From the NCBI GenBank assembly GCA_027057815.1, contig JALURD010000224.1, positions 1-8,472 on the forward strand: DNA of 8,472 nucleotides, given 5' to 3'. Under the pieces are notes generated by a model. The model saw only the letters and a list, made by a program, of their open reading frames with translations. It did no database searches and was not told the DNA's origin. The first letter of the stretch is position 1. Each line of letters begins with the position of its first letter. Made by a program: the position numbers and the translations under genes. This DNA comes from Acidilobaceae archaeon (GTDB taxonomy: Archaea; Thermoproteota; Thermoprotei_A; Sulfolobales; Acidilobaceae). Below, in pieces: positions 6,754-8,472 of the stretch.

Positions 6754-7499
6754 CCTTCCTCCTCAACGACCCAGTGGCCTAGCTCCTCGTCGTAATAGGC
6801 TATTCCGGCCTTTGCAAGTTTTTCAAGGAGCCTTGCAGCCCTAGCGCCTTTATCGCCGCCGAATTCGGTCCTCACAAGCACTGCAGCCTCTGCCAAGTCT
6901 CTTACACCTATCTCTTCAACGCGTGCCTTAAATTCCTCCCAGAACTCGGGGTCAACTGCTACCTTTTCGCCCCTCAAATTAATGACTTTGGCTCCACTCG
7001 ACTTCAGCTTCGCGAAGAATCTCTCGGGATCCCTCAACCACTGAAGGTCTGCCTCGAATACGACGCCCTCCTCGTGGAGTCGCTCCATGCCGCTGGGTCT
7101 GCTAGGAGCTCTCCTCATCTGCTGTTTGGCTGGCCTGGGAGTGGGAGGTGGAGTAGGCTGCTCAGCCTCTACCTCAGGCTTCATGGACTCGACGGCCTCA
7201 AGCAACTCAGCCACTTTGCGGTTTACCTCGTCAACCTTAGCGGTAAACGGGTTAATAAGGTCGGCCACGAGCCTTTCAAGCCTCTTGGCGATGACGTCTG
7301 CTATAACCTTAGCGTTCGCTTGTGGATGTCCAGCCTCCCCGCTCGAGGCTTCAAGCGCCCGCAGCACTAGCTCCCTGACATAGTCACCCACAGTTGCATA
7401 ACCAGACCTCCGTGCTTCAATCGACAATCTGGAATACTCCTCCTCCGTGAACCAGACCAGAACCGGGATCCCCTTCCGCCTAACCACTCTACCCCCCAT
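6750..7499 (-). CDS. Ribbon-helix-helix / coiled-coil DNA-binding protein, function unknown
   Basis: A 249-residue protein with three parts. Residues about 10-50 look like a ribbon-helix-helix fold: a short strand (IPVLVWF), then two helices separated by SGYATVGDY, as in CopG/MetJ-type dimers. Residues about 62-108 are a heptad-rich coiled coil (VIADVIAKRLERLVADL onward). A Pro-rich linker (114-136, PTPPPTPRP) leads to a C-terminal domain (138-249) ending in a helix plus hairpin (LLEKLAKAGIAYYDEELGHW) that resembles a winged helix. RHH domains bind DNA as dimers, and the coiled coil would strengthen pairing. The role could be transcription or chromosome organisation; I cannot tell which. It has no antitoxin-like partner, and it is longer than typical RHH antitoxins. 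The ATG start at 7499 is well placed 26 bases from a TATA element, suggesting a leaderless message. It converges with the anchored-protein gene and overlaps it by 4 bases. Confidence 0.85.
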   Translation of the reverse strand: MGGRVVRRKGIPVLVWFTEEEYSRLSIEARRSGYATVGDYVRELVLRALEASSGEAGHPQANAKVIADVIAKRLERLVADLINPFTAKVDEVNRKVAELLEAVESMKPEVEAEQPTPPPTPRPAKQQMRRAPSRPSGMERLHEEGVVFEADLQWLRDPERFFAKLKSSGAKVINLRGEKVAVDPEFWEEFKARVEEIGVRDLAEAAVLVRTEFGGDKGARAARLLEKLAKAGIAYYDEELGHWVVEEEG

Positions 7500-7520
7500 G
7501 TAAGGGGTTGCCAGCGGAGG

Positions 7521-7528
7521 GCTTTATC
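7521..7528 (-). promoter_or_regulatory. TATA box for a leaderless RHH-protein transcript
   Basis: On the minus strand GATAAAGC, centred at 7525, is 26 bases from the A of the ATG at 7499, the normal archaeal TATA-to-start distance. No ribosome site is seen before the ATG, consistent with a leaderless message. Confidence 0.55.
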
Positions 7529-7646
7529 CCGGCCAACCTTCTAAGGACTACCCTCTCTTAGCGATTATCCACAATGCCAAGCTAATTATGGAGGCCTGTC
7601 CAAAGACCTAAATTGATTTTTAGTGTAAGGAATAACAGTTAAATGA

Positions 7647-7730
7647 TTATGGGCTAAGTCCTAATAGCATAATTACAATTACGATGTGCAGCATTACGTA
7701 AAACAGTGCCACGGCGCTTTTAAGGCACAT
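7647..7730 (-). CDS. Possible 27-residue single-helix membrane microprotein
   Basis: An ATG frame on the minus strand encodes 27 residues: MCLKS, then an almost unbroken hydrophobic stretch (AVALFYVMLHIVIVIMLLG), long enough to cross a membrane once, then LSP and TAA. An in-frame TGA lies just upstream, so the ATG is the first start. A TATA-like GATTAAAAG (7753-7745) lies about 20 bases before the ATG, slightly short for a leaderless message. AT-rich DNA yields hydrophobic codons by chance, and no homologue can be recognised, so it may be spurious. Confidence 0.2.
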   Translation of the reverse strand: MCLKSAVALFYVMLHIVIVIMLLGLSP

Positions 7731-7763
7731 TAATCTTCATACAAACTTTTAATCTAGCAATGC

Positions 7764-7776
7764 GAAGCCAGGCTTC
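7764..7776. repeat. 13-base perfect dyad GAAGCC-A-GGCTTC
   Basis: Two perfect 6-base inverted arms flank a single central base inside the AT-rich gap. As DNA this is a plausible dimer operator; as RNA it would form only a small 5-pair hairpin with a 3-base loop and no following T-run, so it is a poor terminator. It lies just upstream of the putative microprotein promoter. Confidence 0.35.
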
Positions 7777-7904
7777 TATTACCCAAATTTTACCTCAACA
7801 GCTTTCATGCCAGGGTAAATAGTTGAAGTAGTGTTTTGAAAGACTCACTTAAATATACATGGAGACATTGAATTTAGCCTTCACCATCCTGACGCGGATA
7901 ATTG

Positions 7905-7916
7905 TGCTATATAACT
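7905..7916 (+). promoter_or_regulatory. TATA box of the hepT-mntA operon
   Basis: GCTATATAACTT is the best archaeal TATA match in the window. Transcription would begin near 7937-7940, leaving a leader of about 32 bases that contains GGGTGGAT (7959-7966), a ribosome site 4-7 bases before the TTG at 7971. The CATGTG repeat lies across the predicted start. Confidence 0.55.
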
Positions 7917-7925
7917 TAAACTAGC

Positions 7926-7940
7926 CATGTGAATCATGTG
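7926..7940 (+). repeat. CATGTG direct repeat at the hepT transcription start
   Basis: CATGTG occurs twice with three bases (AAT) between, starting 10 bases after the TATA box and ending about where transcription should begin. A protein bound here would block initiation, so it could be an operator for autoregulation of the toxin-antitoxin operon. The repeat is short and could be chance. Confidence 0.3.
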
Positions 7941-7970
7941 TAGTGAGAAGCATAATTTGGGTGGATATTC

Positions 7971-8402
7971 TTGGCTACCCGCAGGAGCGAGGTTAACCGT
8001 GAGCTCTTAGTCAAGCTTGTAAGTGACATTAGAGAAGCGTCCTATATGGTCAAAACGCTTATTTCAAAGTCGTTTAGCGATCTAGGACTTTATGAGAGAC
8101 TGGCATTGAGGTACCTTTTAATAGAACTAGTCGAAGCCAGCGCAGCAATCTGCGTTCATCTATTGAGAAGTCTCCGCGGCATTGAAGCTGAAGGTTATCC
8201 CCAATGTTTTCTAAAAATGGGCGAGCTAGACTTAATCCCAATGAATCTTGCGGAAAAGCTGGCGAGAGCCGCTAGACTCCGCAACCTACTAGTACATAGA
8301 TACTGGGTAATAGACGATAGAAAACTTTATGAGAGCATAAAGAAGGGTCTATTAGATTTTGAAGAGTATGCTCGTATTGTAGAGGAGGCTATGGAAGGGT
8401 GA
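7971..8402 (+). CDS. hepT: HEPN-domain toxin of the HepT (DUF86) family
   Basis: Small all-helical HEPN protein of 143 residues. The active motif R104-N-L-L-V-H109-R-Y111 is exactly the R-x4-H-x-Y of HepT toxins, which act as RNases and are silenced when the paired MntA nucleotidyltransferase AMPylates the tyrosine beside the histidine (Y111 here). The helix RYLLIELVEASAAICVHL (47-64) matches the conserved helix of the family, and KGLLDFEEYARIVEEAM closes the fold. All key residues are intact, so the toxin should be active. Start TTG 7971 follows GGGTGGAT, and an in-frame TAA at 7953 excludes a longer frame. The last codon overlaps the GTG of the next gene (GTGA), typical of the tightly coupled HepT-MntA pair. 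It has its own TATA box and follows an AT-rich gap, as for an acquired defence or addiction module. Confidence 0.85.
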   Translation: MATRRSEVNRELLVKLVSDIREASYMVKTLISKSFSDLGLYERLALRYLLIELVEASAAICVHLLRSLRGIEAEGYPQCFLKMGELDLIPMNLAEKLARAARLRNLLVHRYWVIDDRKLYESIKKGLLDFEEYARIVEEAMEG

Positions 8403-8472
8403 AGCTGGAACAGAAGCTTTACAAGTTATCGAAGGGAGATAAGCAAAGATTAATAGAAAAGCTCCGCAACAT
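8399..8472 (+). CDS. mntA: Probable MntA-type nucleotidyltransferase antitoxin, N-terminus only
   Basis: GTG at 8399 overlaps the hepT TGA by four bases and opens a frame of 24 codons to the window edge: VKLEQKLYKLSKGDK, then QRLIEKLRN. A leading helix of the type xxLIEKLRxxL is how minimal nucleotidyltransferases begin, before the GSxARG catalytic motif, which would lie beyond the window. MntA proteins transfer AMP to HepT and neutralise it. The identification rests mostly on position after a HepT gene and translational coupling; the catalytic motif is not visible. Confidence 0.6.
   Translation, partial: MKLEQKLYKLSKGDKQRLIEKLRN

Larger units (their letters stand above)
7500..7970. other. 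AT-rich intergenic region of 471 bases
   Basis: The stretch is visibly richer in A and T than the genes to its left and holds no open frame above about 30 codons. It contains the RHH-gene TATA box at its left end and the hepT TATA box at its right end, a 13-base dyad (7764-7776), a CATGTG direct repeat (7926-7940), a further TATA-like stretch (CTTAAATATA, 7848-7857), and a possible 27-residue hydrophobic microprotein on the minus strand. I saw no tRNA-like cloverleaf and no paired C and D boxes for a guide RNA. Confidence 0.6.

Noticed and set aside
7074..7383. Two overlapping plus-strand frames of 98 codons
   Set aside because: Both are antisense to the RHH/coiled-coil gene in different frames, with Ser/Leu/Gly-biased translations.
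7613..7622. T-rich run (GATTTTTAG) as a terminator
   Set aside because: No plus-strand gene lies upstream to be terminated, and the run is short.
7859..7924. Plus-strand 21-residue frame starting ATGGAGACATTG
   Set aside because: The only TATA-like element is directly against the ATG, too close to drive it, and it runs into the hepT TATA box.

Overview
The window looks like a chromosomal segment of a hyperthermophilic crenarchaeon, probably Desulfurococcales or Pyrodictiaceae-like. The species is not identifiable by eye. The support is: an archaeal Nob1-type PIN nuclease; TATA-box rather than -35/-10 promoters; frequent TTG and GTG starts; Shine-Dalgarno sites built on GGTG/GGTGAT; AGG/AGA arginine, ATA isoleucine and CTA leucine codons throughout; and highly charged, compact proteins.

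Left part, minus strand (1-2420). This is a two-gene cytochrome c biogenesis operon. The promoter-proximal gene encodes a fusion of an N-terminal membrane anchor, a thioredoxin domain (CPVC), a mono-heme cytochrome c-like domain (CSSCH) and a C-terminal CcdA/DsbD-type six-helix membrane domain. Nine codon-free bases separate its annotated stop region from the Shine-Dalgarno-led GTG start of a CcmF-type heme lyase subunit with a WWD motif, which runs off the left edge. The pair would deliver reductant across the membrane and attach heme to apocytochromes. The fusion may itself be a client of the lyase.

Middle part (2588-6043). An MBL-fold hydrolase with a C-terminal winged helix (minus) diverges from a Nob1-like PIN endonuclease (plus). 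The nuclease is followed 50 bp later by an S9-family prolyl oligopeptidase/acylaminoacyl-peptidase (plus), whose real start is probably the TTG at 4154.

Right part (6172-8472). A small membrane-anchored secreted protein of unknown function (plus) converges on a ribbon-helix-helix/coiled-coil protein (minus). Their stop codons share one CTAG. An AT-rich stretch of about 470 bp follows; it holds promoters, a short dyad, a direct repeat and a possible 27-residue hydrophobic microprotein. The window ends with a HEPN toxin of the HepT type (R-x4-H-x-Y) overlapping by four bases the first codons of a probable MntA nucleotidyltransferase antitoxin.

The most unusual item is the thioredoxin - cytochrome c - CcdA fusion. 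The HepT/MntA edge and the RHH/coiled-coil protein also merit a second look. No tRNA, rRNA, insertion sequence or CRISPR array was seen.
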